Shown here: positions 1-8,479 of the stretch, piece by piece
How the letters are laid out: each line of letters opens with the position of its first letter
How positions within the stretch are numbered: position 1 is the stretch's first letter
Source of the DNA: Hellea sp.
GTDB taxonomy: Bacteria > Pseudomonadota > Alphaproteobacteria > Caulobacterales > Maricaulaceae
NCBI GenBank assembly: GCA_029250925.1
Contig: JAQXEH010000049.1
Coordinates: 1-64,000, forward strand
Direction: 5' to 3'
Length of the DNA stretch: 64,000 bases
Translations under genes and position numbers: made by a program
Notes under the pieces: generated by a model
What the model was told of the DNA's origin: nothing
The model's input: only the letters and a program-made list of their open reading frames with translations
Databases searched by the model: none

Positions 1-653
1 GATGTACGAAGTGATAACTTTCCTTTAATTTCAGGCGCTGTAAAACCTTTCATTCCTTTTTCGAGAATGAACCCACGAATAACTCCTTCTAATTTAGCCC
101 AAACAACTGCTATGTCAGCTACTGGTGAGTTAGTAATCCACATTTTTGAACCATTAAGGATATATCCATTTTGGACTGCTTCAGCCTTGGTCCGCATAGA
201 TCCTGGGTCAGACCCCCCATCTGACTCTGTTAGACCAAAACAACCAATTAGTTCTCCCGTAGCAAGCTTAGGTAAAAATTTTATTTTTTGCTCTTCTGAA
301 CCAAATGCTTCAATTGGGTACATAACTAAAGAGCTTTGTACGGACATCATCGACCTATAACCACTATCAACTCGTTCCACTTCACGTGCCACTAAGCCAT
401 ATATTACATGACTAGCACTAATTCCTCCATAACGCTCATTCACCATAGACCCAAGCAACCCTAATTCCCCCATCTCAGTGAATATTTCTTTATCGAAACG
501 CTCTTCACTATAGGCAGATTGAACTCTGGGCATTAATTTTTCAGTACAATAGCTTCTTGCCATATTTCTTACTAACACCTCATCTTCAGAAAGGCATCTA
601 TCAAAGAATAATGGGTCTTCCCAGTTGTGTCTTAATTTGTTGTCAGAAGTCAT
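1..653 (-). CDS. gcdH: Glutaryl-CoA dehydrogenase, N-terminal 217 residues (runs off the left edge)
   Basis: Reading the complement from an ATG at 653 gives an open frame to the window edge. The protein is an acyl-CoA dehydrogenase. Residues 85-107 ([19 protein letters not shown]) and 138-152 ([15 protein letters not shown]) match the glutaryl-CoA dehydrogenase branch, which is known to use FAD to oxidise and decarboxylate glutaryl-CoA to crotonyl-CoA in lysine and aromatic breakdown. The family is about 395 residues, so roughly the C-terminal 45% lies outside, including the region of the catalytic glutamate. The gene stands 101 bases downstream of the astA-like gene on the same strand. Subfamily assignment rests on motif recall, so another short-chain acyl-CoA dehydrogenase is possible but less likely. 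Confidence 0.85.
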   Translation of the reverse strand, partial: MTSDNKLRHNWEDPLFFDRCLSEDEVLVRNMARSYCTEKLMPRVQSAYSEERFDKEIFTEMGELGLLGSMVNERYGGISASHVIYGLVAREVERVDSGYRSMMSVQSSLVMYPIEAFGSEEQKIKFLPKLATGELIGCFGLTESDGGSDPGSMRTKAEAVQNGYILNGSKMWITNSPVADIAVVWAKLEGVIRGFILEKGMKGFTAPEIKGKLSLRT

Positions 654-754
654 AAATACCTTATTTTATTAATACCCACTGTAGAGTTCGGATAATTCTT
701 AAACAGCAAAAACACCTAAACTAATCCATTCTTTTAATTTTACCAGTAGAACAT

Positions 755-1819
755 CTATATGTGTTCAAATGCCCTATGACTTATATCGTTTGATTGCTCA
801 AATCCAATCATATTTTTTTCATCTGTTTGCCAATATCTTACGGTATTGTTTTTTTCTAACTTTAATAAATCAAAAGCCTCAAAAGAAATATTTACTTTAT
901 CGTCATTCAATTTTGTTTTACTAATAATAGCTCTAAAGTTTTTACAAGTTCCTGAGGTAACTATACTGTAAACACCTCCTTTTATTTTCTCTTGCTTGTT
1001 AGCCCTAAGTACTTTTGAATTCATTATAGTTCTGATGGTATCTCTATGTACTGACATAATTGGACCCCCATCAAATAAGTCTACAGTTCCTGTAAAAATA
1101 AAACCTTCACTTTGTAGCAGCCTCATTGCAGCCCGGCCTGATACATTAGGCTGACCAAGTGAAGCCCTAACGTTGATGGGCATATCACAAGTATTAAGCT
1201 TGCCAATTGGGACTATATCACCCAAGGATTCTGGGTTTCGGTCAAAATATTCGGTATCGGCTTCTATGAAATTTTTTTCTAATTTATCTTTAAAAATGTG
1301 ATCATAGAGGGGACTTCCATTTATACCGCAAATACCGCGAAGTTCTGCGATTACACAATCATCAAACCTCCACGGCTCAGTCGCCATTAATAAATATCGA
1401 ACTCTTGCAAGATAACTACCCAAACCTAATGAGCGGTAATCAGGATCTAAATAAAGTGATCCAACTTCAGTTGACCCCATAAATCTACTCGAAGCCTTTA
1501 AGTGCTGATCATCACCTTCACCTAATATGTCAAAGTTTATAAAGGGAGTATTTATACCAGTTTTAGTTTTTACAGCTGCGCAACCTATTAACTTACCACC
1601 CACACCTTCATACATGCCAAGTAAATATTTACATGGCTGATCTGAATTGTGTTTCTGAGAAAAGCTTTTTTCTGATGCCTTAATATAGTCTTTTAAAAAG
1701 TTTAGCCTAGGCTGAAGGCTTGATAGGCCACCACTAGACTTAACCACAAGAGACAATAATGATTCTGCATCTTTTGTCTCGATGGGCCGTATTATATATA
1801 AATCTTTTTTGCGATTCAA
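755..1819 (-). CDS. astA: Arginine N-succinyltransferase-like acyltransferase (AstA family)
   Basis: A 354-residue protein of the AstA/arginine N-succinyltransferase family, which known members use to transfer succinyl from succinyl-CoA to the alpha-amino group of arginine (first step of the AST pathway). Family hallmarks are the GNAT-like acetyl-CoA region near residue 130 (GLGSYLARVRYLLM), the block VIAELRG near 158 and the C-terminal VDLFDGGP with a following IRT near 245-260. Length is close to the usual 340-350. None of the other ast genes (astB, astC, astD, astE) is nearby, so a different acyl acceptor or a split pathway is possible. It is transcribed divergently from an Lrp-type regulator, a common arrangement for amino-acid catabolic genes. 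Confidence 0.8.
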   Translation of the reverse strand: MNRKKDLYIIRPIETKDAESLLSLVVKSSGGLSSLQPRLNFLKDYIKASEKSFSQKHNSDQPCKYLLGMYEGVGGKLIGCAAVKTKTGINTPFINFDILGEGDDQHLKASSRFMGSTEVGSLYLDPDYRSLGLGSYLARVRYLLMATEPWRFDDCVIAELRGICGINGSPLYDHIFKDKLEKNFIEADTEYFDRNPESLGDIVPIGKLNTCDMPINVRASLGQPNVSGRAAMRLLQSEGFIFTGTVDLFDGGPIMSVHRDTIRTIMNSKVLRANKQEKIKGGVYSIVTSGTCKNFRAIISKTKLNDDKVNISFEAFDLLKLEKNNTVRYWQTDEKNMIGFEQSNDISHRAFEHI

Positions 1820-1917
1820 AATAAAATCTTCCCACTCTACTTATTAATATAATCAAATCATTCTAAACATAATTAATACATGAAATTTTATTGGTTTATA
1901 GTAGCATATTGATCAAT

Positions 1918-1938
1918 TTGATGTAATAATTACATCAA
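1918..1938. promoter_or_regulatory. Perfect 21-bp palindrome, probable Lrp-family operator
   Basis: TTGATGTAAT, a central A, then ATTACATCAA form two 10-base arms with no mismatch. The site ends 14 bases before the ATG of the Lrp/AsnC-type gene and lies in the 133-base divergent region shared with the astA-like gene. AsnC/Lrp proteins bind palindromic AT-rich sites and often autoregulate, so this is the likely self-operator. That the encoded regulator binds here is inference. Confidence 0.6.
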
Positions 1939-1952
1939 TATGAAAGGTAAAT

Positions 1953-2390
1953 ATGCCAATTAGATTAACTCATAAAGACAAAAAGCTACTTCACATATTA
2001 AGAGGTAACGCGCGGGCAAGTATAACTGAGATTGCAAAGTTACTCGGTGTTTCCAGGTCAACAATACAAAAAAGGCTAGAGCGCCTTGAGGGTGGAGGAG
2101 TTATTTCAGGGTATACAGTACAATTGCACTCTAATTATCTCGACCAAGAAATTAAAGCACAAGTAATGATTACTGTTAGCCCTAGCATGACTTCTTCTAT
2201 TATAAACTCAATGAGTTTAATTGAAGGCGTACGAACTATTTATTCAGTTTCAGGCCCCCATGACTTAATTACTGAAGTAGCAGCTTTGAATATGGCTGAA
2301 CTAGATGCTACGATAGATAGTATTATTGAAATTGATGGAGTAGAAAGAACCGTGTCCTCTGTAATACTATCAACAAGGTTAAAACGATAA
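1953..2390 (+). CDS. Lrp/AsnC family transcriptional regulator
   Basis: A 145-residue protein with the standard two-part build: an N-terminal winged helix-turn-helix at about residues 5-60 (LLHILRGNARASITEIAKLLG, then a recognition helix with SRSTIQKRLERLE) and a C-terminal RAM/AsnC ligand-binding domain at about 65-140. These regulators form dimers and octamers that sense amino acids. The ATG is preceded by AAAGG at a proper distance. Divergence from the AstA-like gene and the palindrome just upstream suggest control of arginine or related amino-acid use plus autoregulation; the ligand is not known. Confidence 0.9.
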   Translation: MPIRLTHKDKKLLHILRGNARASITEIAKLLGVSRSTIQKRLERLEGGGVISGYTVQLHSNYLDQEIKAQVMITVSPSMTSSIINSMSLIEGVRTIYSVSGPHDLITEVAALNMAELDATIDSIIEIDGVERTVSSVILSTRLKR

Positions 2391-2396
2391 ATTTCA

Positions 2397-3356
2397 ATGA
2401 AAATTAAAAAGGAACATAGAAAAACCACTGTTGGTTTGGCATTGGGCGGAGGTGTTGCAAGAGGTTGGGCGCATATAGGCGCGATAAAGGCCTTAATGGA
2501 AGAAAATATAGAAATTGATATAATTGCAGGTACCTCTATTGGCGCGTTAGTTGGCGGATATTATGTAACGGGAAAGATTGATACGCTAGAAAAGTGGGCC
2601 CTCACCCTCAATAAGAATAAAGTTTTTAACTACTTAGATATCCAATGGGGTGGCACGAGTATTATTAAGGGTCAGAGATTATCACGTGTTTTGAAGTCAC
2701 ATTTTAGAAACGTAAATATTGAAGATATTCCACAAAAATTTATTGCTGTCAGTTGTGACTTAAAAACGGGTGAAGAGATATGGCTCCAAAGCGGATCGAT
2801 ATTAAAAGCTATTAAGGCATCTTACGCCCTACCCGGTATTTTTGAACCAATTCAAATAGATGGAAAATACTTGATAGATGGTGCTCTGGCTAATCCAGTG
2901 CCTGTATCAGCATGTAGATCATTGGGTGCTAATATTGTTATAGGTATCGGGTTAAATGACTACGGCGGCAACACAACGTCATCAAATAATGAGACTTCTA
3001 ATCCGGAGGCTTTAAAAAAAAGTAAGGGAAACTTTATTGGAAAATTAATACAAAAAGTTCATAATTTTAGACCTGAAAAAATATTAACGGATACATTCTT
3101 CAAAAAAAATACGAAAAATAAAAAGCCTAAATTAGGTATGGTTATGATAGATGCTCTCGATCTAACCATGGATAGATTAGCCAGGAACTGTTTGGCAAAA
3201 AATCCAGCTGATATATATATCACACCCAAAATAAGCCATATTGGCATGCTTGAATTTACTAAAGTAGAAGACTTAATTAATCTAGGATACGAAGCAGTTA
3301 AAAAAGAGATTCCTCATATTTTAAAAGTGTTAAACAATTCATCAATAATTCAATAA
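2397..3356 (+). CDS. Patatin-like phospholipase (RssA/YlbK type)
   Basis: A 319-residue patatin-family acyl hydrolase. The oxyanion loop GGGVARGWAHIG (residues 17-28), the nucleophile elbow GTSIG (45-49, Ser47) and the DGA motif with catalytic Asp161 are all intact, so a Ser-Asp dyad is predicted. The first part matches compact bacterial RssA-like proteins. The C-terminal 100 residues are lysine-rich and less typical. It has no signal peptide, so it probably acts in the cytoplasm or at the inner membrane on phospholipids or lysophospholipids. It begins 6 bases after the Lrp-type gene and is probably co-transcribed with it. Its 3' end faces fabH with an 11-base gap. Confidence 0.88.
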   Translation: MKIKKEHRKTTVGLALGGGVARGWAHIGAIKALMEENIEIDIIAGTSIGALVGGYYVTGKIDTLEKWALTLNKNKVFNYLDIQWGGTSIIKGQRLSRVLKSHFRNVNIEDIPQKFIAVSCDLKTGEEIWLQSGSILKAIKASYALPGIFEPIQIDGKYLIDGALANPVPVSACRSLGANIVIGIGLNDYGGNTTSSNNETSNPEALKKSKGNFIGKLIQKVHNFRPEKILTDTFFKKNTKNKKPKLGMVMIDALDLTMDRLARNCLAKNPADIYITPKISHIGMLEFTKVEDLINLGYEAVKKEIPHILKVLNNSSIIQ

Positions 3357-3367
3357 ATATATTTTAA

Positions 3368-4327
3368 TTAGTAGCGAAGCAATGAAGCCCCCCAAGTAAA
3401 GCCACCACCAAACGCTTCTAACATTATTAAATCTCCACGTTTAATTCTTCCGTCTTTAATTGCAAAGTCCATAGCTAGTGGGACCGATGCCGCAGATGTA
3501 TTTGCGTGAATTGAAACAGTAGAGATTACTTGCTCATCATTTAAGCATAGCCTTTTAGCTACACCATTCAATATCCTTTGATTAGCCTGATGCGGCACGA
3601 ACCAGTCAATATCTGAGATAGCAACACCATAGGACTCCGCACACTCCTTCATAATAGACGCTATATCCTTCACTGCATGTTTAAACACTTGATTGCCGAT
3701 CATACGTAGCTTGCCTACATATTCTGACTTAGAGGGACCTCCATCAACATATAATAACTCTCTATGCTCTCCATTAGATCTTATTAAGGTGTTTAGTATA
3801 CCAAAGTCTGACACATTATCAGAAGACAAAATAAAGGCCCCTGCCCCATCTCCAAAAAGAACGCACGTCGACCTATCGTTCCAATCTAAAATTCTCGAAA
3901 ATGTTTCTGCTCCGATCAATAATATATTTTTGGCTGATCCAGATTTAAGCATAGAATCGGCAATGCTCATTCCATAGATAAAACCCGAACAAACTGCTTG
4001 AATATCAAAAGCCGCACCATGTTTAATTCCGAGTTTCTTTTGAACAATAGTCGCCGTAGACGGAAAGGTATAATCTGGTGTAGTTGTGGCAACTATTATT
4101 AGGTCTATATCTTGTGTGGACATTTCAGCATCATTAAGTGCTTTCTTAGCGGCAATTACTGCCAAATCAGATGTATATTCATTCTGGGCAGCGACATGTC
4201 TTTGATTTATACCCGTACGCTCTTTTATCCACTCATCAGTCGTCTCGATAGTTTCTTCTAAGTCTTTATTAGTTAATATCTTTTCAGGTAAATAACTACC
4301 AACTCCTCTTAAAATAGACTGTGTCAT
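3368..4327 (-). CDS. fabH: Beta-ketoacyl-ACP synthase III
   Basis: FabH condenses acetyl-CoA with malonyl-ACP to start type II fatty-acid synthesis. The 319-residue protein has the full Cys-His-Asn triad: Cys113 in AVCSGFIYGM, His246 in VPHQANQRI and Asn276 in SIHANTSAAS, plus the C-terminal GGGFTWGA loop. Length is typical. Its ATG overlaps the end of plsX by 4 bases, so the two are translationally coupled. In many alphaproteobacteria fabH is followed by ihfA; here it is followed instead by the convergent patatin gene. Confidence 0.97.
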   Translation of the reverse strand: MTQSILRGVGSYLPEKILTNKDLEETIETTDEWIKERTGINQRHVAAQNEYTSDLAVIAAKKALNDAEMSTQDIDLIIVATTTPDYTFPSTATIVQKKLGIKHGAAFDIQAVCSGFIYGMSIADSMLKSGSAKNILLIGAETFSRILDWNDRSTCVLFGDGAGAFILSSDNVSDFGILNTLIRSNGEHRELLYVDGGPSKSEYVGKLRMIGNQVFKHAVKDIASIMKECAESYGVAISDIDWFVPHQANQRILNGVAKRLCLNDEQVISTVSIHANTSAASVPLAMDFAIKDGRIKRGDLIMLEAFGGGFTWGASLLRY

Positions 4328-5373
4328 TTATTAGAGCCTTCCACCCCATTTTCATGGAGCATATTTAATGAAATATCAATTTCAGACATAAAAGAGCTCT
4401 CGGCAAGATCTAGAGCAACTCCAACGGCATTCGCAAATCCAATATGGTCTGTTCCTCCATGACTTTTAATTATTATACCATTTAAACCAAGGAAGACTCC
4501 ACCATTTGCTCTTCTAGGGTCTATTTGCCTTTTTAATCTCAAAAGTGAATAGCTATTAGCAAATGTTGTAATTTTTGACCAAAGGTTACCAAACAAAGCT
4601 TGATTAAAAAAATAACCAATTAACTTAGCAGTACCCTCGGCTGTTTTAAGTGCAATGTTACCTGTAAACCCATCTGTAACAACTACATCGATGTTACCAT
4701 TAGATATATCAGTGCCCTCTACATAGCCTTTGTAGTTAAGATTAAGGTGACCATTAGATAATCGTTCATGAGCTGCTTTTATAACAGCGTTACCCTTTAA
4801 TTCCTCAGTTCCTACGTTAAGTAAACCTACTGATGGCTTATTTTTTTTATGCAGGGCTCGGTAAAAGGCTTCCCCTAAAATAGCAAATTCTGTTAACTGT
4901 AATGCATCACATTCAATATTTGCTCCAACATCCAAAACTACACACCAATTATTTTTTTGCGGCCAAGTAGCGACTATAGCTGGGCGAGTTACTCCAACCT
5001 TCATTCTTAATTGTAATTTTGACATAGCCATTAGTGCGCCGGTGTTTCCAGCTGATACAGCTACACATGCCACTCCATCTTTTACGGATGCTATTGAATT
5101 CCACATACTAGAATTTTTACCGCGCCTCAATGCTTGTGAAGGTTTTGCATCCATTTCTATTAACTTTTCGGTATGAATAATATCTGAGCAATTTTTTGTA
5201 AGAAGTGCTTTTTTTAAAAGCGGTGATAAAACACCTTTATTGCCATGTAGCAAAAATCTAACATCACGGTTTTTACCTTCATGTTTAAGATAGTACTCCA
5301 CACCTTTAATAACTATTTCTGGTGCGTTATCACCACCCATAGCATCTATCGATATAGTCAAGTCTTTGCGCAT
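4324..5373 (-). CDS. plsX: Phosphate acyltransferase PlsX
   Basis: PlsX makes acyl-phosphate from acyl-ACP for the PlsY route of phospholipid synthesis and is a peripheral membrane enzyme. The 349-residue protein opens with ISIDAMGGDNAPEIVIKG, the family signature, and keeps VSAGNTGALMA near residue 109 and LDVGANIECDALQLTEFA near 150. Start at 5373 is supported by that conserved N terminus. It overlaps fabH by 4 bases and lies 64 bases downstream of the cytochrome chaperone gene. The usual DUF177 (YceD) and rpmF genes are not found in front of it. Confidence 0.97.
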   Translation of the reverse strand: MRKDLTISIDAMGGDNAPEIVIKGVEYYLKHEGKNRDVRFLLHGNKGVLSPLLKKALLTKNCSDIIHTEKLIEMDAKPSQALRRGKNSSMWNSIASVKDGVACVAVSAGNTGALMAMSKLQLRMKVGVTRPAIVATWPQKNNWCVVLDVGANIECDALQLTEFAILGEAFYRALHKKNKPSVGLLNVGTEELKGNAVIKAAHERLSNGHLNLNYKGYVEGTDISNGNIDVVVTDGFTGNIALKTAEGTAKLIGYFFNQALFGNLWSKITTFANSYSLLRLKRQIDPRRANGGVFLGLNGIIIKSHGGTDHIGFANAVGVALDLAESSFMSEIDISLNMLHENGVEGSNK

Positions 5374-5437
5374 AAAATTCTCTGTAACAAAGGTTTGAAG
5401 TCTCTATACAGCATACAACTTATGAATCTATCGATAA

Positions 5438-5971
5438 TTAGAAGTCTTTAAAAACAAATTTAGCTTTTGCAATTTCCCCTAAACTCAGGCCGGCACAGTG
5501 TGAATTAAATGCAAATGCGTATTCAGATATTTTGTTTGGAAATTTAACTGATTTTATTGAATAGTTTTTTTTAAAATTATCGCGAAGTAATTTAGGGTCA
5601 TCAGCCTCAAAAGCCCCTACGTATGACTTAACCCTCGTATAGAAAAGTTGCATCATGGGTTTTATCCTTCTTTTGATACCCGTATCAGAAAGACCCTCTT
5701 CTCGCATTGCAATTTCAAAATCATCTCGCATAACATCAAACAAAGCTTGAGACAATAATTTGCCGTTTATATCATGCCCTCTCAATGCTGTTAGCACTAT
5801 GGCCATATGCAATGTTAGGATGTCTATTCTACCATCATAATTATCTCTTACTTTTCCAGATCCATAAAACATTTTTTTGCGTGATTGCTTCATTAACAAT
5901 GAATACATAAGTTTTGCATCTATTACTGCAGAGTTGTTACGAGAGAATAATTTTTTAATTCCATTTAACAC
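5438..5971 (-). CDS. Ubiquinol-cytochrome c chaperone family protein (CBP3-like)
   Basis: A 177-residue protein of the alphaproteobacterial and mitochondrial ubiquinol-cytochrome c chaperone family (CBP3/UQCC1), whose eukaryotic members assist cytochrome b and complex III assembly. Recognisable blocks are YDGRIDILTLHMAIVL (about residues 45-60), LFDVMRDDFEIAMREEGLSD (about 80-100) and MMQLFYTRVKSYVGAF (about 107-122). The divergent bamE gene and downstream plsX-fabH match the usual alphaproteobacterial neighbourhood. Function beyond family membership is inferred. Confidence 0.88.
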   Translation of the reverse strand: MLNGIKKLFSRNNSAVIDAKLMYSLLMKQSRKKMFYGSGKVRDNYDGRIDILTLHMAIVLTALRGHDINGKLLSQALFDVMRDDFEIAMREEGLSDTGIKRRIKPMMQLFYTRVKSYVGAFEADDPKLLRDNFKKNYSIKSVKFPNKISEYAFAFNSHCAGLSLGEIAKAKFVFKDF

Positions 5972-6062
5972 TAATAATTCCGCCTATATCCATATAGTCT
6001 ATTGCAAGACCATTAACCATTCGCTATTTCATAGAGAATTATCAACTAAATTAAAGATATAT

Positions 6063-6569
6063 ATGTTAAGTAACAATGCCAAAACTGTCGCAGTTATAAT
6101 TATTTCTTTATTAGCTGTTGCATGCAACCCAATTCTCAGAACTCATGGGTATATTCCAACTAAAGATGCAAAACCTCAGGAGGTTAATGCTGATACCGAC
6201 ACAAAAGCAACTATTTTGGCTCGACTTGGAAATCCTTCAGTCAAATCAACATTTGACGAGGACATAGATAATGACACATGGTTTTATATGAACTCAGTAA
6301 GGCAAAGGTACGCGTACCTACGACCCCAAATTGAAGAAAGAACAATTACTGCAATAAGCTTTAATATAGATGGTCAGGTAATAAAAGTTGGTAAATACGG
6401 TATAGAGGATGGCCGGTATGTAAACTACGTAGACCGCAAAACACCAACTCGTGGTCGTGAACTATCTGTATTAGAGCAGATATTTGGTACTATAGGAAGA
6501 ATACCAACTGAACAGATTGGTGGACAGCAAGATATACCTGGTGGTGGCGGCGGACCAGGCGGAAGATAA
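6063..6569 (+). CDS. bamE: Outer-membrane assembly lipoprotein BamE (SmpA/OmlA domain)
   Basis: A 168-residue lipoprotein. The ATG at 6063 puts a short hydrophobic signal (VAVIIISLLAVAC) at the N terminus with a lipobox AVAC around Cys22; a frame open further upstream has no signal character and overlaps the divergent gene, so I reject the longer start. The SmpA/OmlA fold is seen as ADTDTKATILARLGNPS followed by WFYMNSVRQ and a later FNIDGQVIKV. BamE belongs to the BAM complex that inserts beta-barrels, including the TonB receptors of this window. The C terminus ends in a glycine-rich tail (GGGGGPGG). Its stop lies 3 bases from the end of convergent thiL. Confidence 0.88.
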   Translation: MLSNNAKTVAVIIISLLAVACNPILRTHGYIPTKDAKPQEVNADTDTKATILARLGNPSVKSTFDEDIDNDTWFYMNSVRQRYAYLRPQIEERTITAISFNIDGQVIKVGKYGIEDGRYVNYVDRKTPTRGRELSVLEQIFGTIGRIPTEQIGGQQDIPGGGGGPGGR

Positions 6570-6572
6570 TAA

Positions 6573-7571
6573 TTACGATAATTTATTGTTTACAAACATA
6601 TGCTTGTGACCAGTTTCATCAAATCTAATCGACTTTGAAGCTTTTACCACATTAACTCCCTTGCCTTCACAAACTCGTCCTATTTTTGTTAATCTTAATC
6701 CTAGATTAGAAGAAACACGTTTAAAAAAATCATCATATTTACTATTAATTGTGAACAAAAGCTCGTAATCATCACCCCAATTTAAAAATTTCTTTAAGGC
6801 TTCATCATAATCTGACTGCAATAACAACCACCTCTGCGATTGATCTGAAATAGGAATATCATCAATATTTACAGTAATATTCACATTGCTCGCATGTGAT
6901 AAGTGTAAAGCATCAGCAACAAGACCATCAGATATATCGATACACGAGGTAGCGTATCTACGCAATTGATTCGCAATTAGCAATCTAGGTACAGGACTAT
7001 AGTAAGCTGATCTAAAGTGCTTTATGTCGTTTTTATTTATATTTAGACACGCGTTAACTTCAAAAATCGTTTTTAAACCTAAATATGCATCACCAAGTGT
7101 CCCTGACACCCAAACACTATCTCCGACTTTGGCTCCATCCCGTTTTACCATGCTACCTGTAGGTACTTCACCAATCATAGTGGCAGTTATAACAATTTGT
7201 CCTTCAGTTACTACTGTGTCGCCCCCCAAGAGGTTGAAATCAAATAAATTTTGAATTTCCCTTAAACCATCTCTGAAATCTTTAAAAAATTTACCTCCTA
7301 CTGTTTTAGGCAATGCAACCGACAATAAATAACCGACAGGAATTGCGCCTTTTGCTGCTAAATCAGATAAATTAACTCTTAATAATTTACTTGATAAAGA
7401 AGTTCCGTAGTCATTAGTAGGGAAATGCACACCCTCAACCATGGTATCTTTAGTTAATATAAGGTCCGTACCGTCGCGCGGTTTTAAAATTGCGGCATCA
7501 TCCTTAAGACCCAACCCTCCAGGGCCTGCAAGGGGAGCAAGATATTCACTTATAAAGTCAAATTCATTCAC
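6573..7571 (-). CDS. thiL: Thiamine-monophosphate kinase
   Basis: ThiL phosphorylates thiamine monophosphate to the active diphosphate. I start it at the GTG at 7571, giving 332 residues that begin VNEFDFISEYLAPLAGPG, in line with the family N terminus; this overlaps nusB by 8 bases (GTGAATGA). An in-frame ATG at 7601 would add 10 residues deep inside nusB and is the alternative. Conserved features are GLKDDAAIL, the ATP/Mg loop KDTMVEGVHF, NLSDLAAKGAIPVGYLLS, LGGDTV and CIDISDGLVADALHL. nusB-thiL coupling is standard in this class. Confidence 0.93.
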   Translation of the reverse strand: MNEFDFISEYLAPLAGPGGLGLKDDAAILKPRDGTDLILTKDTMVEGVHFPTNDYGTSLSSKLLRVNLSDLAAKGAIPVGYLLSVALPKTVGGKFFKDFRDGLREIQNLFDFNLLGGDTVVTEGQIVITATMIGEVPTGSMVKRDGAKVGDSVWVSGTLGDAYLGLKTIFEVNACLNINKNDIKHFRSAYYSPVPRLLIANQLRRYATSCIDISDGLVADALHLSHASNVNITVNIDDIPISDQSQRWLLLQSDYDEALKKFLNWGDDYELLFTINSKYDDFFKRVSSNLGLRLTKIGRVCEGKGVNVVKASKSIRFDETGHKHMFVNNKLS

Positions 7572-8037
7572 CAACCAAACCAAACTCTGCTTTTCTAACA
7601 TCTTTTGCGATAGAGTCTAATGTGCCATTAATAAAACCTATTTCTTTACCCGAAAAAAAATCAGAGGAAATAGAGACATACTGGTCAATAATAACTAATG
7701 CAGGGACATCGGGCCTGAAATGAATTTCAAAGCAAGCAGACCTTAATATAGCCCTCACGGTAGAATCTATCAGATAAAGTGGCCATCCTTTTGAAAGTTT
7801 ATCGGATAAACGCTTATCTAAAATTTCTTGATTTTTAACTACACCTTCTACTAACTCCGTAAAAAAAAGCTCATCGACTTTTGATTTATTCTCGATATCA
7901 ACTACGCCAAACCTATGATCAATAAACTCTTTCACTACAGTTGTTGACAGCCCGCCGCCGATATCCATCTGATACAAAGCCTGTATTGATGCGAGCCGCG
8001 AGGCACGCCGAGTTAGAGAATGTACTGGTTTAGACAT
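7564..8037 (-). CDS. nusB: Transcription antitermination factor NusB
   Basis: NusB (157 residues, typical) works with NusE at boxA sites to prevent early termination in rRNA operons. The arginine-rich N-terminal helix RRASRLASIQALYQMD (about residues 10-25) and the C-terminal block IIDQYVSISSDFFSGKEIGFINGTLD are diagnostic. It overlaps the end of ribH by 8 bases and thiL by 8 bases, so ribH-nusB-thiL is one tightly packed transcript. Confidence 0.96.
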   Translation of the reverse strand: MSKPVHSLTRRASRLASIQALYQMDIGGGLSTTVVKEFIDHRFGVVDIENKSKVDELFFTELVEGVVKNQEILDKRLSDKLSKGWPLYLIDSTVRAILRSACFEIHFRPDVPALVIIDQYVSISSDFFSGKEIGFINGTLDSIAKDVRKAEFGLVGE

Positions 8038-8479
8038 TAGTTGCTTTCATTTCATCTCTTATAGATATCATTCTCAAAGCTGTTTCGGCAGCAAAACCAC
8101 CTTTATTTTTCTTTTTTAAATCAGCTCTGGCCCATGCTTGATCAGAATTCTCAACTGTAATTATACCATTACCTATAGCTAACTGATTATTTATAGCCAA
8201 ATCCATTAATGCCCTAGCGCTCTCAGTACACACGTAATCATAATGAGTAGTTTCACCACGTATAACACAACCTAGAGCAACGTATCCATCGTACCCCGCA
8301 GTTTCTTTTTCAGCGATTGAAATTACATGCGGTATTTCCAACGCCCCTGGTACAGTAATTGTAGTGATTTCAAGTCCTTGGAATTTCTTTAAAGCATCCA
8401 TAGCCCCATCAAGAAGCGCATTAGATATATCTTCGTAGTAACGTGCTTCAATAATAAGTATTCGCATATCAGCGTCCAT
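8030..8479 (-). CDS. ribH: 6,7-dimethyl-8-ribityllumazine synthase
   Basis: RibH joins 5-amino-6-ribitylaminouracil with dihydroxybutanone phosphate to form lumazine, the penultimate riboflavin step. The 149-residue protein shows VPGALEIPHVI (about 43-53), the substrate loop ALGCVIRGETTHYDYV (about 78-93) with the catalytic His, and GNGIITVEN. The ATG at 8479 overlaps ribB-X by 11 bases; a second ATG at 8467 just after the ribB-X stop is equally plausible and would remove four residues. Confidence 0.96.
   Translation of the reverse strand: MDADMRILIIEARYYEDISNALLDGAMDALKKFQGLEITTITVPGALEIPHVISIAEKETAGYDGYVALGCVIRGETTHYDYVCTESARALMDLAINNQLAIGNGIITVENSDQAWARADLKKKNKGGFAAETALRMISIRDEMKATNV

Noticed and set aside
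67-360. Plus-strand open frame of 97 codons near the left edge
   Set aside because: It lies wholly opposite the gcdH fragment, whose translation is clearly conserved; no ribosome site or family match for the plus frame.
5877-6062. Longer N terminus for BamE
   Set aside because: The added 62 residues overlap the divergent chaperone gene, have no signal peptide and would hide the lipobox.
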